Shown piece by piece: positions 39,837 through 53,638 of a stretch of 64,000 nt of DNA; within the stretch, counting starts at the first letter, position 1; each line of letters opens with the position of its first letter. The translations under genes and the position numbers were made by a program. The notes under the pieces were generated by a model. That model was not told the origin of the DNA, did no database searches, and saw only the letters and a program-made list of their open reading frames with translations. Source of the DNA: Andrena cerasifolii (Eukaryota; Arthropoda; Insecta; Hymenoptera; Andrenidae); assembly GCF_050908995.1 (NCBI RefSeq), contig NW_027484910.1:1-64000 (forward strand), read 5' to 3'.

Positions 39837-42800
39837 TTCTCCAATTTCGGTTTTTGAATATCGGTTCCAATATCGGATTCAATATCGGTTTTTCAATATC
39901 GGTTTTTCAATATCAGTTTTTCGATATCAGTTTTTCAATATTTGTTTTTCAATATCGGTTTTTCAATATCGGTTCTAATATCGGAATCATTATCGGCTTT
40001 TCAATATCGGTTTTTCAATATCAGTTTTTCGATATCAGTTTTTCAATATTTGTTTTTCAATATCGGTTTTTCAATATCAGTTTTTCGATATCAGTTTTTC
40101 AATATTTGTTTTTCAATATCGGTTTTTCAATATCGGTTCTAATATCGGAATCATTATCGGCTTTTCAATATCGGTTTTTCAATATCAGTTTTTCGATATC
40201 AGTTTTTCAATATTTGTTTTTCAATATCGGTTTTTCAATATCGGTTCTAATATCGGTTTCAATATCGGTTTTTCAATATCAGTTTTTCGATATCAGTTTT
40301 TCAATATTTGTTCTCCAATATCGGTTTTTGAATATCGGTTCCAATATCGGATTCAATATCGGTTTTTCAATATCGGTTCTAATATCGGATTCAATATCGG
40401 TTTTTCAATATCGGTTTTTCAATATCAGTTTTTCGATATCAGTTTTTCAATATTTGTTTTTCAATATCGGTTTTTCAATATCGGTTCTAATATCGGATTC
40501 AATATCGGTTTTTCAATATCGGTTTTTCAATATCAGTTTTTCGATATCAGTTTTTCAATATTTGTTTTTCAATATCGGTTTTTCAATATCGGTTCTAATA
40601 TCGGAATCATTATCGGCTTTTCAATATCGGTTTTTCAATATCAGTTTTTCGATATCAGTTTTTCAATATTTGTTTTTCAATATCGGTTTTTCAATATCGG
40701 TTCTAATATCGGTTTCAATATCGGTTTTTCAATATCGGTTTTTCAATATCAGTTTTTCGATATCAGTTTTTCAATATTTGTTCTCCAATATCGGTTTTTG
40801 AATATCGGTTCCAATATCGGATTCAATATCGGTTTTTCAATATCGGTTCTAATATCGGATTCAATATCGGTTTTTCAATATCGGTTTTTCAATATCAGTT
40901 TTTCGATATCAGTTTTTCAATATTTGTTTTTCAATATCGGTTTTTCAATATCGGTTCTAATATCGGAATCATTATCGGCTTTTCAATATCGGTTTTTCAA
41001 TATCAGTTTTTCGATATCAGTTTTTCAATATTTGTTTTTCAATATCGGTTTTTCAATATCGGTTCTAATATCGGTTTCAATATCGGTTTTTCAATATCGG
41101 TTTTTCAATATCAGTTTTTCGATATCAGTTTTTCAATATTTGTTTTTCAATATCGGTTTTTCAATATCGGTTTTGCAATATCAGTTTTTCGATATAGGTT
41201 TTTCAATATCGGTTTTTCAATATCGGTTTTTCAATATCGGTTCTAATATCGGAATCAATATCGGCTTTTCAATATCGGTTTTTCAATATCGGTTCTAATA
41301 TCGGATTCAATATCGGTTTTTCAATATCGGTTTTTCAATATCAGTTTTTCGATATCAGTTTTTCAATATTTGTTTTTCAATATCGGTTTTTCAATATCGG
41401 TTCTAATATCGGATTCAATATCGGTTTTTCAATATCGGTTTTTCAATATCAGTTTTTCGATATCAGTTTTTCAATATTTGTTTTTCAATATCGGTTTTTC
41501 AATATCGGTTCTAATATCGGAATCATTATCGGCTTTTCAATATCGGTTTTTCAATATCAGTTTTTCGATATCAGTTTTTCAATATTTGTTTTTCAATATC
41601 GGTTTTTCAATATCGGTTCTAATATCGGTTTCAATATCGGTTTTTCAATATCGGTTTTTCAATATCAGTTTTTCGATATCAGTTTTTCAATATTTGTTCT
41701 CCAATATCGGTTTTTGAATATCGGTTCCAATATCGGATTCAATATCGGTTTTTCAATATCGGTTCTAATATCGGAATCAATATCGGCTTTTCAATATCGG
41801 TTTTTCAATATCAGTTTTTCGATATCAGTTTTTCAATATTTGTTTTTCAATATCGGTTTTTCAATATCGGTTCTAATATCGGTTTCAATATCGGTTTTTC
41901 AATATCGGTTTTTCAATATCGGTTTTTCAATATCAGTTTTTCAATATTTGTTCTCCAATATCGGTTTTTGAATATCGGTTCTAATATCGGATTCAGTATC
42001 GGTTTTGCAATATCAGTTTTTCGATATAGGTTTTTCAATATCGGTTTTTCAATATCGGTTTTGCAATATCAGTTTTTCGATATAGGTTTTTCAATATCGG
42101 TTTTTCAATATCGGTTTTTCAATATCGGTTCTAATATCGGTTTCAATATCAGTTTTTCAATATCGGTTTTTCAATATTTGTTCTTCAATATCGGTTTTTC
42201 AATATCGGTTTTGCAATATCAGTTTTTCGATATAGGTTTTTCAATATCGGTTTTTCAATATCGGTTCTAATATCGGAATGATTATCGGCTTTTCAATATC
42301 GGTTTTTCAATATCAGTTTTTCGATATCAGTTTTTCAATATTTGTTTTTCAATATCGGTTTTTCAATATCGGTTCTAATATCGGTTTCAATATCGGTTTT
42401 TCAATATCGGTTTTTCAATATCAGTTTTTCGATATCAGTTTTTCAATATTTGTTTTTCAATATCGGTTTTTCAATATCGGTTTTGCAATATCAGTTTTTC
42501 GATATAGGTTTTTCAATATCGGTATTTCAATATCGGTTCTAATATCGGAATCAATATCGGCTTTTCAATATCGGTTTTTCAATATCAGTTTTTCGATATC
42601 AGTTTTTCAATATTTGTTTTTCAATATCGGTTTTTCAATATCGGTTCTAATATCGGTTTCAATATCGGTTTTTCAATATCGGTTTTTCAATATCGGTTTT
42701 TCAATATCAGTTTTTCAATATTTGTTCTCCAATATCGGTTCTAATATCGGATTCAGTATCGGTTTTGCAATATCGGTTTTTCAATATCGGTTTTTCAATA

Positions 42801-42898
42801 TCAGTTTTTCAATATTTGTTCTCCAATATCGGTTTTTGAATATCGGTTCTAATATCGGATTCAGTATCGGTTTTTCAATATCAGTTTTTCAATATTTG
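39837..42898 (+). repeat. Higher-order unit U17 (3,062 bp)
   Basis: Counterpart of U14. Offsets fall from 10,876 to 10,862 to 10,848 along its length, each step being the loss of one 14-bp unit. Its last 2.1 kb recur in U24 at +15,798 rising to +15,826. Confidence 0.86.
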
Positions 42899-44720
42899 TT
42901 CTCCAATTTCGGTTTTTGAATATCGGTTCCAATATCGGATTCAATATCGGTTTTTCAATATCGGTTTTTCAATATCAGTTTTTCGATATCAGTTTTTCAA
43001 TATTTGTTTTTCAATATCGGTTTTTCAATATCGGTTCTAATATCGGAATCATTATCGGCTTTTCAATATCGGTTTTTCAATATCAGTTTTTCGATATCAG
43101 TTTTTCAATATTTGTTTTTCAATATCGGTTTTTCAATATCAGTTTTTCGATATCAGTTTTTCAATATTTGTTTTTCAATATCGGTTTTTCAATATCAGTT
43201 TTTCGATATCAGTTTTTCAATATTTGTTTTTCAATATCGGTTTTTCAATATCGGTTCTAATATCGGAATCATTATCGGCTTTTCAATATCGGTTTTTCAA
43301 TATCAGTTTTTCGATATCAGTTTTTCAATATTTGTTTTTCAATATCGGTTTTTCAATATCGGTTCTAATATCGGTTTCAATATCGGTTTTTCAATATCGG
43401 TTTTTCAATATCAGTTTTTCGATATCAGTTTTTCAATATTTGTTCTCCAATATCGGTTTTTGAATATCGGTTCCAATATCGGATTCAATATCGGTTTTTC
43501 AATATCGGTTCTAATATCGGATTCAATATCGGTTTTTCAATATCGGTTTTTCAATATCAGTTTTTCGATATCAGTTTTTCAATATTTGTTTTTCAATATC
43601 GGTTTTTCAATATCGGTTCTAATATCGGATTCAATATCGGTTTTTCAATATCGGTTTTTCAATATCAGTTTTTCGATATCAGTTTTTCAATATTTGTTTT
43701 TCAATATCGGTTTTTCAATATCGGTTCTAATATCGGAATCATTATCGGCTTTTCAATATCGGTTTTTCAATATCAGTTTTTCGATATCAGTTTTTCAATA
43801 TTTGTTTTTCAATATCGGTTTTTCAATATCGGTTCTAATATCGGTTTCAATATCGGTTTTTCAATATCGGTTTTTCAATATCAGTTTTTCGATATCAGTT
43901 TTTCAATATTTGTTCTCCAATATCGGTTTTTGAATATCGGTTCCAATATCGGATTCAATATCGGTTTTTCAATATCGGTTCTAATATCGGATTCAATATC
44001 GGTTTTTCAATATCGGTTTTTCAATATCAGTTTTTCGATATCAGTTTTTCAATATTTGTTTTTCAATATCGGTTTTTCAATATCGGTTCTAATATCGGAA
44101 TCATTATCGGCTTTTCAATATCGGTTTTTCAATATCAGTTTTTCGATATCAGTTTTTCAATATTTGTTTTTCAATATCGGTTTTTCAATATCGGTTCTAA
44201 TATCGGTTTCAATATCGGTTTTTCAATATCGGTTTTTCAATATCAGTTTTTCGATATCAGTTTTTCAATATTTGTTTTTCAATATCGGTTTTTCAATATC
44301 GGTTTTGCAATATCAGTTTTTCGATATAGGTTTTTCAATATCGGTATTTCAATATCGGTTCTAATATCGGAATCAATATCGGCTTTTCAATATCGGTTTT
44401 TCAATATCAGTTTTTCGATATCAGTTTTTCAATATTTGTTTTTCAATATCGGTTTTTCAATATCGGTTCTAATATCGGTTTCAATATCGGTTTTTCAATA
44501 TCGGTTTTTCAATATCGGTTTTTCAATATCAGTTTTTCAATATTTGTTCTCCAATATCGGTTCTAATATCGGATTCAGTATCGGTTTTGCAATATCGGTT
44601 TTTCAATATCGGTTTTTCAATATCAGTTTTTCAATATTTGTTCTCCAATATCGGTTTTTGAATATCGGTTCTAATATCGGATTCAGTATCGGTTTTTCAA
44701 TATCAGTTTTTCAATATTTG
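42899..44720 (+). repeat. Higher-order unit U18, full 1,822-bp type
   Basis: Same length and module order as U22 and U23. Its head (to about 44,250) also copies U15's head from the 10.85-kb duplication. Confidence 0.9.
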
Positions 44721-46310
44721 TTCTCCAATTTCGGTTTTTGAATATCGGTTCCAATATCGGATTCAATATCGGTTTTTCAATATCGGTTTTTCAATATCAG
44801 TTTTTCGATATCAGTTTTTCAATATTTGTTTTTCAATATCGGTTTTTCAATATCGGTTCTAATATCGGAATCATTATCGGCTTTTCAATATCGGTTTTTC
44901 AATATCAGTTTTTCGATATCAGTTTTTCAATATTTGTTTTTCAATATCGGTTTTTCAATATCGGTTCTAATATCGGTTTCAATATCGGTTTTTCAATATC
45001 GGTTTTTCAATATCAGTTTTTCGATATCAGTTTTTCAATATTTGTTCTCCAATATCGGTTTTTGAATATCGGTTCCAATATCGGATTCAATATCGGTTTT
45101 TCAATATCGGTTCTAATATCGGATTCAATATCGGTTTTTCAATATCGGTTTTTCAATATCAGTTTTTCGATATCAGTTTTTCAATATTTGTTTTTCAATA
45201 TCGGTTTTTCAATATCGGTTCTAATATCGGATTCAATATCGGTTTTTCAATATCGGTTTTTCAATATCAGTTTTTCGATATCAGTTTTTCAATATTTGTT
45301 TTTCAATATCGGTTTTTCAATATCGGTTCTAATATCGGAATCATTATCGGCTTTTCAATATCGGTTTTTCAATATCAGTTTTTCGATATCAGTTTTTCAA
45401 TATTTGTTTTTCAATATCGGTTTTTCAATATCGGTTTCAATATCGGTTTTTCAATATCGGTTTTTCAATATCAGTTTTTCGATATCAGTTTTTCAATATT
45501 TGTTCTCCAATATCGGTTTTTGAATATCGGTTCCAATATCGGATTCAATATCGGTTTTTCAATATCGGTTCTAATATCGGATTCAATATCGGTTTTTCAA
45601 TATCGGTTTTTCAATATCAGTTTTTCGATATCAGTTTTTCAATATTTGTTTTTCAATATCGGTTTTTCAATATCGGTTCTAATATCGGAATCATTATCGG
45701 CTTTTCAATATCGGTTTTTCAATATCAGTTTTTCGATATCAGTTTTTCAATATTTGTTTTTCAATATCGGTTTTTCAATATCGGTTCTAATATCGGTTTC
45801 AATATCGGTTTTTCAATATCGGTTTTTCAATATCAGTTTTTCGATATCAGTTTTTCAATATTTGTTTTTCAATATCGGTTTTTCAATATCGGTTTTGCAA
45901 TATCAGTTTTTCGATATAGGTTTTTCAATATCGGTATTTCAATATCGGTTCTAATATCGGAATCAATATCGGCTTTTCAATATCGGTTTTTCAATATCAG
46001 TTTTTCGATATCAGTTTTTCAATATTTGTTTTTCAATATCGGGTTTTCAATATCGGTTCTAATATCGGTTTCAATATCGGTTTTTCAATATCGGTTTTTC
46101 AATATCGGTTTTTCAATATCAGTTTTTCAATATTTGTTCTCCAATATCGGTTCTAATATCGGATTCAGTATCGGTTTTGCAATATCGGTTTTTCAATATC
46201 GGTTTTTCAATATCAGTTTTTCAATATTTGTTCTCCAATATCGGTTTTTGAATATCGGTTCTAATATCGGATTCAATATCGGTTTTTCAATATCAGTTTT
46301 TCAATATTTG
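44721..46310 (+). repeat. Higher-order unit U19, 1,822-bp type with two deletions (1,590 bp)
   Basis: Lacks 220 bp near its start (two quartets plus one 108-bp module, Q+Q+Mf) and one 12-bp e unit near 45,434, where d runs straight into h. 220 plus 12 accounts exactly for the 232-bp shortfall. A singleton GGGTTTTC lies at 46,041, and r is changed to i in the tail near 46,276. Confidence 0.9.
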
Positions 46311-49032
46311 TTCTCCAATTTCGGTTTTTGAATATCGGTTCCAATATCGGATTCAATATCGGTTTTTCAATATCGGTTTTTCAATATCAGTTTTTCGATA
46401 TCAGTTTTTCAATATTTGTTTTTCAATATCGGTTTTTCAATATCGGTTCTAATATCGGAATCATTATCGGCTTTTCAATATCGGTTTTTCAATATCAGTT
46501 TTTCGATATCAGTTTTTCAATATTTGTTTTTCAATATCGGTTTTTCAATATCAGTTTTTCGATATCAGTTTTTCAATATTTGTTTTTCAATATCGGTTTT
46601 TCAATATCAGTTTTTCGATATCAGTTTTTCAATATTTGTTTTTCAATATCGGTTTTTCAATATCGGTTCTAATATCGGAATCATTATCGGCTTTTCAATA
46701 TCGGTTTTTCAATATCAGTTTTTCGATATCAGTTTTTCAATATTTGTTTTTCAATATCGGTTTTTCAATATCGGTTCTAATATCGGTTTCAATATCGGTT
46801 TTTCAATATCGGTTTTTCAATATCAGTTTTTCGATATCAGTTTTTCAATATTTGTTCTCCAATATCGGTTTTTGAATATCGGTTCCAATATCGGATTCAA
46901 TATCGGTTTTTCAATATCGGTTCTAATATCGGATTCAATATCGGTTTTTCAATATCGGTTTTTCAATATCAGTTTTTCGATATCAGTTTTTCAATATTTG
47001 TTTTTCAATATCGGTTTTTCAATATCGGTTCTAATATCGGATTCAATATCAGTTTTTCAATATCGGTTTTTCAATATCAGTTTTTCGATATCAGTTTTTC
47101 AATATTTGTTTTTCAATATCGGTTTTTCAATATCGGTTCTAATATCGGAATCATTATCGGCTTTTCAATATCGGTTTTTCAATATCAGTTTTTCGATATC
47201 AGTTTTTCAATATTTGTTTTTCAATATCGGTTTTTCAATATCGGTTCTAATATCGGTTTCAATATCGGTTTTTCAATATCGGTTTTTCAATATCAGTTTT
47301 TCGATATCAGTTTTTCAATATTTGTTCTCCAATATCGGTTTTTGAATATCGGTTCCAATATCGGATTCAATATCGGTTTTTCAATATCGGTTCTAATATC
47401 GGATTCAATATCGGTTTTTCAATATCGGTTTTTCAATATCAGTTTTTCGATATCAGTTTTTCAATATTTGTTTTTCAATATCGGTTTTTCAATATCGGTT
47501 CTAATATCGGAATCATTATCGGCTTTTCAATATCGGTTTTTCAATATCAGTTTTTCGATATCAGTTTTTCAATATTTGTTTTTCAATATCGGTTTTTCAA
47601 TATCGGTTCTAATATCGGTTTCAATATCGGTTTTTCAATATCGGTTTTTCAATATCAGTTTTTCGATATCAGTTTTTCAATATTTGTTTTTCAATATCGG
47701 TTTTTCAATATCGGTTTTGCAATATCAGTTTTTCGATATAGGTTTTTCAATATCGGTTTTTCAATATCGGTTTTTCAATATCGGTTCTAATATCGGAATC
47801 AATATCGGCTTTTCAATATCGGTTTTTCAATATCGGTTCTAATATCGGATTCAATATCGGTTTTTCAATATCAGTTTTTCGATATCAGTTTTTCAATATT
47901 TGTTTTTCAATATCGGTTTTTCAATATCGGTTCTAATATCGGATTCAATATCGGTTTTTCAATATCGGTTTTTCAATATCAGTTTTTCGATATCAGTTTT
48001 TCAATATTTGTTTTTCAATATCGGTTTGTCAATATCGGTTCTAATATCGGAATTATTATCGGTTTTTCAATATCGGTTTTTCAATATCAGTTTTTCGATA
48101 TCAGTTTTCAATATTTGTTTTTCAATATCGGTTTTTCAATATCGGTTCTAATATCGGTTTCAATATCGGTTTTCAATATCGGTTTTTCAATATCAGTTTT
48201 TCGATATCAGTTTTTCAATATTTGTTCTCCAATATCGGTTTTTGAATATCGGTTCCAATATCGGATTCAATATCGGTTTTTCAATATCGGTTCTAATATC
48301 GGATTCAATATCGGTTTTTCAATATCGGTTTTTCAATATCAGTTTTTCGATATCAGTTTTTCAATATTTGTTTTTCAATATCGGTTTTTCAATATCGGTT
48401 CTAATATCGGAATCATTATCGGCTTTTCAATATCGGTTTTTCAATATCAGTTTTTCGATATCAGTTTTTCAATATTTGTTTTTCAATATCGGTTTTTCAA
48501 TATCGGTTCTAATATCGGTTTCAATATCGGTTTTTCAATATCGGTTTTTCAATATCAGTTTTTCGATATCAGTTTTTCAATATTTGTTTTTCAATATCGG
48601 TTTTTCAATATCGGTTTTGCAATATCAGTTTTTCGATATAGGTTTTTCAATATCGGTAATTCAATATCGGTTCTAATATCGGAATCAATATCAGCTTTTC
48701 AATATCGGTTTTTCAATATCAGTTTTTCGATATCAGTTTTTCAATATTTGTTTTTCAATATCGGTTTTTCAATATCGGTTCTAATATCGGTTTCAATATC
48801 GGTTTTTCAATATCGGTTTTTCAATATCGGTTTTTCAATATCAGTTTTTCAATATTTGTTCTCCAATATCGGTTCTAATATCGGATTCAGTATCGGTTTT
48901 GCAATATCGGTTTTTCAATATCGGTTTTTCAATATCAGTTTTTCAATATTTGTTCTCCAATATCGGTTTTTGAATATCGGTTCTAATATCGGATTCAGTA
49001 TCGGTTTTTCAATATCAGTTTTTCAATATTTG
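46311..49032 (+). repeat. Higher-order unit U20 with clustered single-base losses (2,722 bp)
   Basis: Starts as the 1,822-bp type and then continues with extra module strings. Around 48,027-48,173 it has several rare changes: TTTGTC near 48,027, AATTATT at 48,051, a d where g is expected after it, and two units with T4 instead of T5 (48,105-48,108 and 48,170-48,173). From 48,242 onward it is copied in U26 at +14,161. Confidence 0.87.
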
Positions 49033-52000
49033 TTCTCCAATTTCGGTTTTTGAATATCGGTTCCAATATCGGATTCAATATCGGTTTTTCAATATCGGTT
49101 TTTCAATATCAGTTTTTCGATATCAGTTTTTCAATATTTGTTTTTCAATATCGGTTTTTCAATATCGGTTCTAATATCGGAATCATTATCGGCTTTTCAA
49201 TATCGGTTTTTCAATATCAGTTTTTCGATATCAGTTTTTCAATATTTGTTTTTCAATATCGGTTTTTCAATATCAGTTTTTCGATATCAGTTTTTCAATA
49301 TTTGTTTTTCAATATCGGTTTTTCAATATCAGTTTTTCGATATCAGTTTTTCAATATTTGTTTTTCAATATCGGTTTTTCAATATCGGTTCTAATATCGG
49401 AATCATTATCGGCTTTTCAATATCGGTTTTTCAATATCAGTTTTTCGATATCAGTTTTTCAATATTTGTTTTTCAATATCGGTTTTTCAATATCGGTTCT
49501 AATATCGGTTTCAATATCGGTTTTTCAATATCGGTTTTTCAATATCAGTTTTTCGATATCAGTTTTTCAATATTTGTTCTCCAATATCGGTTTTTGAATA
49601 TCGGTTCCAATATCGGATTCAATATCGGTTTTTCAATATCGGTTCTAATATCGGATTCAATATCGGTTTTTCAATATCGGTTTTTCAATATCAGTTTTTC
49701 GATATCAGTTTTTCAATATTTGTTTTTCAATATCGGTTTTTCAATATCGGTTCTAATATCGGATTCAATATCAGTTTTTCAATATCGGTTTTTCAATATC
49801 AGTTTTTCGATATCAGTTTTTCAATATTTGTTTTTCAATATCGGTTTTTCAATATCGGTTCTAATATCGGAATCATTATCGGCTTTTCAATATCGGTTTT
49901 TCAATATCAGTTTTTCGATATCAGTTTTTCAATATTTGTTTTTCAATATCGGTTTTTCAATATCGGTTCTAATATCGGTTTCAATATCGGTTTTTCAATA
50001 TCGGTTTTTCAATATCAGTTTTTCGATATCAGTTTTTCAATATTTGTTCTCCAATATCGGTTTTTGAATATCGGTTCCAATATCGGATTCAATATCGGTT
50101 TTTCAATATCGGTTCTAATATCGGATTCAATATCGGTTTTTCAATATCGGTTTTTCAATATCAGTTTTTCGATATCAGTTTTTCAATATTTGTTTTTCAA
50201 TATCGGTTTTTCAATATCGGTTCTAATATCGGAATCATTATCGGCTTTTCAATATCGGTTTTTCAATATCAGTTTTTCGATATCAGTTTTTCAATATTTG
50301 TTTTTCAATATCGGTTTTTCAATATCGGTTCTAATATCGGTTTCAATATCGGTTTTTCAATATCGGTTTTTCAATATCAGTTTTTCGATATCAGTTTTTC
50401 AATATTTGTTTTTCAATATCGGTTTTTCAATATCGGTTTTGCAATATCAGTTTTTCGATATCAGTTTTTCAATATTTGTTTTTCAATATCGGTTTTTCAA
50501 TATCGGTTCTAATATCGGATTCAATATCGGTTTTTCAATATCGGTTTTTCAATATCAGTTTTTCGATATCAGTTTTTCAATATTTGTTTTTCAATATCGG
50601 TTTTTCAATATGGGTTCTAATATCGGAATCATTATCGGCTTTTCAATATCGGTTTTTCAATATCAGTTTTTCGATATCAGTTTTTCAATATTTGTTTTTC
50701 AATATCGGTTTTTCAATATCGGTTCTAATATCGGTTTCAATATCGGTTTTTCAATATCGGTTTTTCAATATCAGTTTTTCGATATCAGTTTTTCAATATT
50801 TGTTCTCCAATATCGGTTTTTGAATATCGGTTCCAATATCGGATTCAATATCGGTTTTTCAATATCGGTTCTAATATCGGATTCAATATCGGTTTTTCAA
50901 TATCGGTTTTTCAATATCAGTTTTTCGATATCAGTTTTTCAATATTTGTTTTTCAATATCGGTTTTTCAATATCGGTTCTAATATCGGAATCATTATCGG
51001 CTTTTCAATATCGGTTTTTCAATATCAGTTTTTCGATATCAGTTTTTCAATATTTGTTTTTCAATATCGGTTTTTCAATATCGGTTCTAATATCGGTTTC
51101 AATATCGGTTTTTCAATATCGGTTTTTCAATATCAGTTTTTCGATATCAGTTTTTCAATATTTGTTTTTCAATATCGGTTTTTCAATATCGGTTTTGCAA
51201 TATCAGTTTTTCGATATAGGTTTTTCAATATCGGTTTTTCAATATCGGTTCTAATATCGGAATCAATATCGGCTTTTCAATATCGGTTTTTTAATATCGG
51301 TTCTAATATCGGATTCAATATCGGTTTTTCAATATCGGTTTTTCAATATCGGGTTTTCAATATCGGTTTTTCAATATCAGTTTTTCAATATCGGTTTTTC
51401 AATATTTGTTCTTCAATATCGGTTTTTCAATATCGGTTTTTCAATATCAGTTTTTCGATATCAGTTTTTCAATATTTGTTTTTCAATATCGGTTTTTCAA
51501 TATCGGTTCTAATATCGGAATCATTATCGGCTTTTCAATATCGGTTTTTCAATATCAGTTTTTCGATATCAGTTTTTCAATATTTGTTTTTCAATATCGG
51601 TTTTTCAATATCGGTTCTAATATCGGTTTCAATATCGGTTTTTCAATATCGGTTTTTCAATATCAGTTTTTCGATATCAGTTTTTCAATATTTGTTTTTC
51701 AATATCGGTTTTTCAATATCGGTTTTGCAATATCAGTTTTTCGATATAGGTTTTTCAATATCGGTATTTCAATATCGGTTCTAATATCGGATTCAATATC
51801 GGCTTTTCAATATCGGTTTTTCAATATCAGTTTTTCGATATCAGTTTTTCAATATTTGTTTTTCAATATCTGTTTTTCAATATCGGTTCTAATATCGGTT
51901 TCAATATCGGTTTTTCAATATCGGTTTTTCAATATCGGTTTTTCAATATCAGTTTTTCAATATTTGTTCTCCAATATCGGTTCTAATATCGGATTCAGTA

Positions 52001-52140
52001 TCGGTTTTGCAATATCGGTTTTTCAATATCGGTTTTTCAATATCAGTTTTTCAATATTTGTTCTCCAATATCGGTTTTTGAATATCGGTTCTAATATCGG
52101 ATTCAGTATCGGTTTTTCAATATCAGTTTTTCAATATTTG
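49033..52140 (+). repeat. Higher-order unit U21, recombinant (3,108 bp)
   Basis: The first 1,418 bp follow the 1,822-bp type exactly, up to j at 50,437-50,450. The next unit is b instead of k, and the sequence jumps to an internal module string. From about 51,190 to 51,800 it holds the block shared with 12.5-13.1 kb, with TTTTTTAATATCGG near 51,287 and GGGTTTTC at 51,351. Confidence 0.86.
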
Positions 52141-52206
52141 TTCTCCAATTTCGGTTTTTGAATATCGGTTCCAATATCGGATTCAATATCGGTTTTTCAA
52201 TATCGG

Positions 52207-52314
52207 TTTTTCAATATCAGTTTTTCGATATCAGTTTTTCAATATTTGTTTTTCAATATCGGTTTTTCAATATCGGTTCTAATATCGGAATCATTATCGG
52301 CTTTTCAATATCGG
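52207..52314 (+). repeat. Example 108-bp module Mf (a-b-c-d-d-e-f-g)
   Basis: The commonest module of the right subdomain. The second 12-mer is the variable slot, here f (AATCATTATCGG), followed by g. Mh and Mi differ only in the slot (h or i) and in having d where Mf has g. 108 is a multiple of three, so runs of these modules keep one reading frame. Confidence 0.9.
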
Positions 52315-52370
52315 TTTTTCAATATCAGTTTTTCGATATCAGTTTTTCAATATTTGTTTTTCAATATCGG
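52315..52370 (+). repeat. Example 56-bp quartet Q (a-b-c-d)
   Basis: b supplies the palindrome GATATC and c supplies AATATT. The quartet occurs alone here and also forms the first part of every 108-, 122- and 164-bp module. Single quartets are a unit of gain and loss: U5 differs from U2 by 56 bp, and U11 from U10 by 56 bp. Confidence 0.9.
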
Positions 52371-52642
52371 TTTTTCAATATCAGTTTTTCGATATCAGTT
52401 TTTCAATATTTGTTTTTCAATATCGGTTTTTCAATATCAGTTTTTCGATATCAGTTTTTCAATATTTGTTTTTCAATATCGGTTTTTCTATATCGGTTCT
52501 AATATCGGAATCATTATCGGCTTTTCAATATCGGTTTTTCAATATCAGTTTTTCGATATCAGTTTTTCAATATTTGTTTTTCAATATCGGTTTTTCAATA
52601 TCGGTTCTAATATCGGTTTCAATATCGGTTTTTCAATATCGG

Positions 52643-52788
52643 TTTTTCAATATCAGTTTTTCGATATCAGTTTTTCAATATTTGTTCTCCAATATCGGTT
52701 TTTGAATATCGGTTCCAATATCGGATTCAATATCGGTTTTTCAATATCGGTTCTAATATCGGATTCAATATCGGTTTTTCAATATCGG
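52643..52788 (+). repeat. Example 146-bp sub-boundary module P
   Basis: Reads a-b-c-p-q-t-i-d-e-i-d. It resembles the main boundary start (s-q-t-i-d) but has p for s and is preceded by a full a-b-c. It is confined to the right subdomain and divides higher-order units into stretches of two to four 108-bp modules. Confidence 0.88.
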
Positions 52789-53474
52789 TTTTTCAATATC
52801 AGTTTTTCGATATCAGTTTTTCAATATTTGTTTTTCAATATCGGTTTTTCAATATCGGTTCTAATATCGGATTCAATATCGGTTTTTCAATATCGGTTTT
52901 TCAATATCAGTTTTTCGATATCAGTTTTTCAATATTTGTTTTTCAATATCGGTTTTTCAATATCGGTTCTAATATCGGAATCATTATCGGCTTTTCAATA
53001 TCGGTTTTTCAATATCAGTTTTTCGATATCAGTTTTTCAATATTTGTTTTTCAATATCGGTTTTTCAATATCGGTTCTAATATCGGTTTCAATATCGGTT
53101 TTTCAATATCGGTTTTTCAATATCAGTTTTTCGATATCAGTTTTTCAATATTTGTTCTCCAATATCGGTTTTTGAATATCGGTTCCAATATCGGATTCAA
53201 TATCGGTTTTTCAATATCGGTTCTAATATCGGATTCAATATCGGTTTTTCAATATCGGTTTTTCAATATCAGTTTTTCGATATCAGTTTTTCAATATTTG
53301 TTTTTCAATATCGGTTTTTCAATATCGGTTCTAATATCGGAATCATTATCGGCTTTTCAATATCGGTTTTTCAATATCAGTTTTTCGATATCAGTTTTTC
53401 AATATTTGTTTTTCAATATCGGTTTTTCAATATCGGTTCTAATATCGGTTTCAATATCGATTTTTCAATATCGG

Positions 53475-53638
53475 TTTTTCAATATCAGTTTTTCGATATC
53501 AGTTTTTCAATATTTGTTTTTCAATATCGGTTTTTCAATATCGGTTTTGCAATATCAGTTTTTCGATATAGGTTTTTCAATATCGGTATTTCAATATCGG
53601 TTCTAATATCGGAATCAATATCGGCTTTTCAATATCGG
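53475..53638 (+). repeat. Example 164-bp module J with the j-k pair
   Basis: Reads a-b-c-d-d-j-k-d-m-e-n-g. j and k occur together with very few exceptions. In some copies m is replaced by d, or a further d is present, as in the left type A units. J usually lies just before the last h-containing module and the tail. Confidence 0.88.

Noticed and set aside
46041..46048. Common descent of all GGGTTTTC variants (12,661, 46,041, 51,351, about 55,134)
   Set aside because: Only the 12,661 and 51,351 sites share their surroundings. The other two lie just before e in ordinary modules and are better read as independent T-to-G changes.
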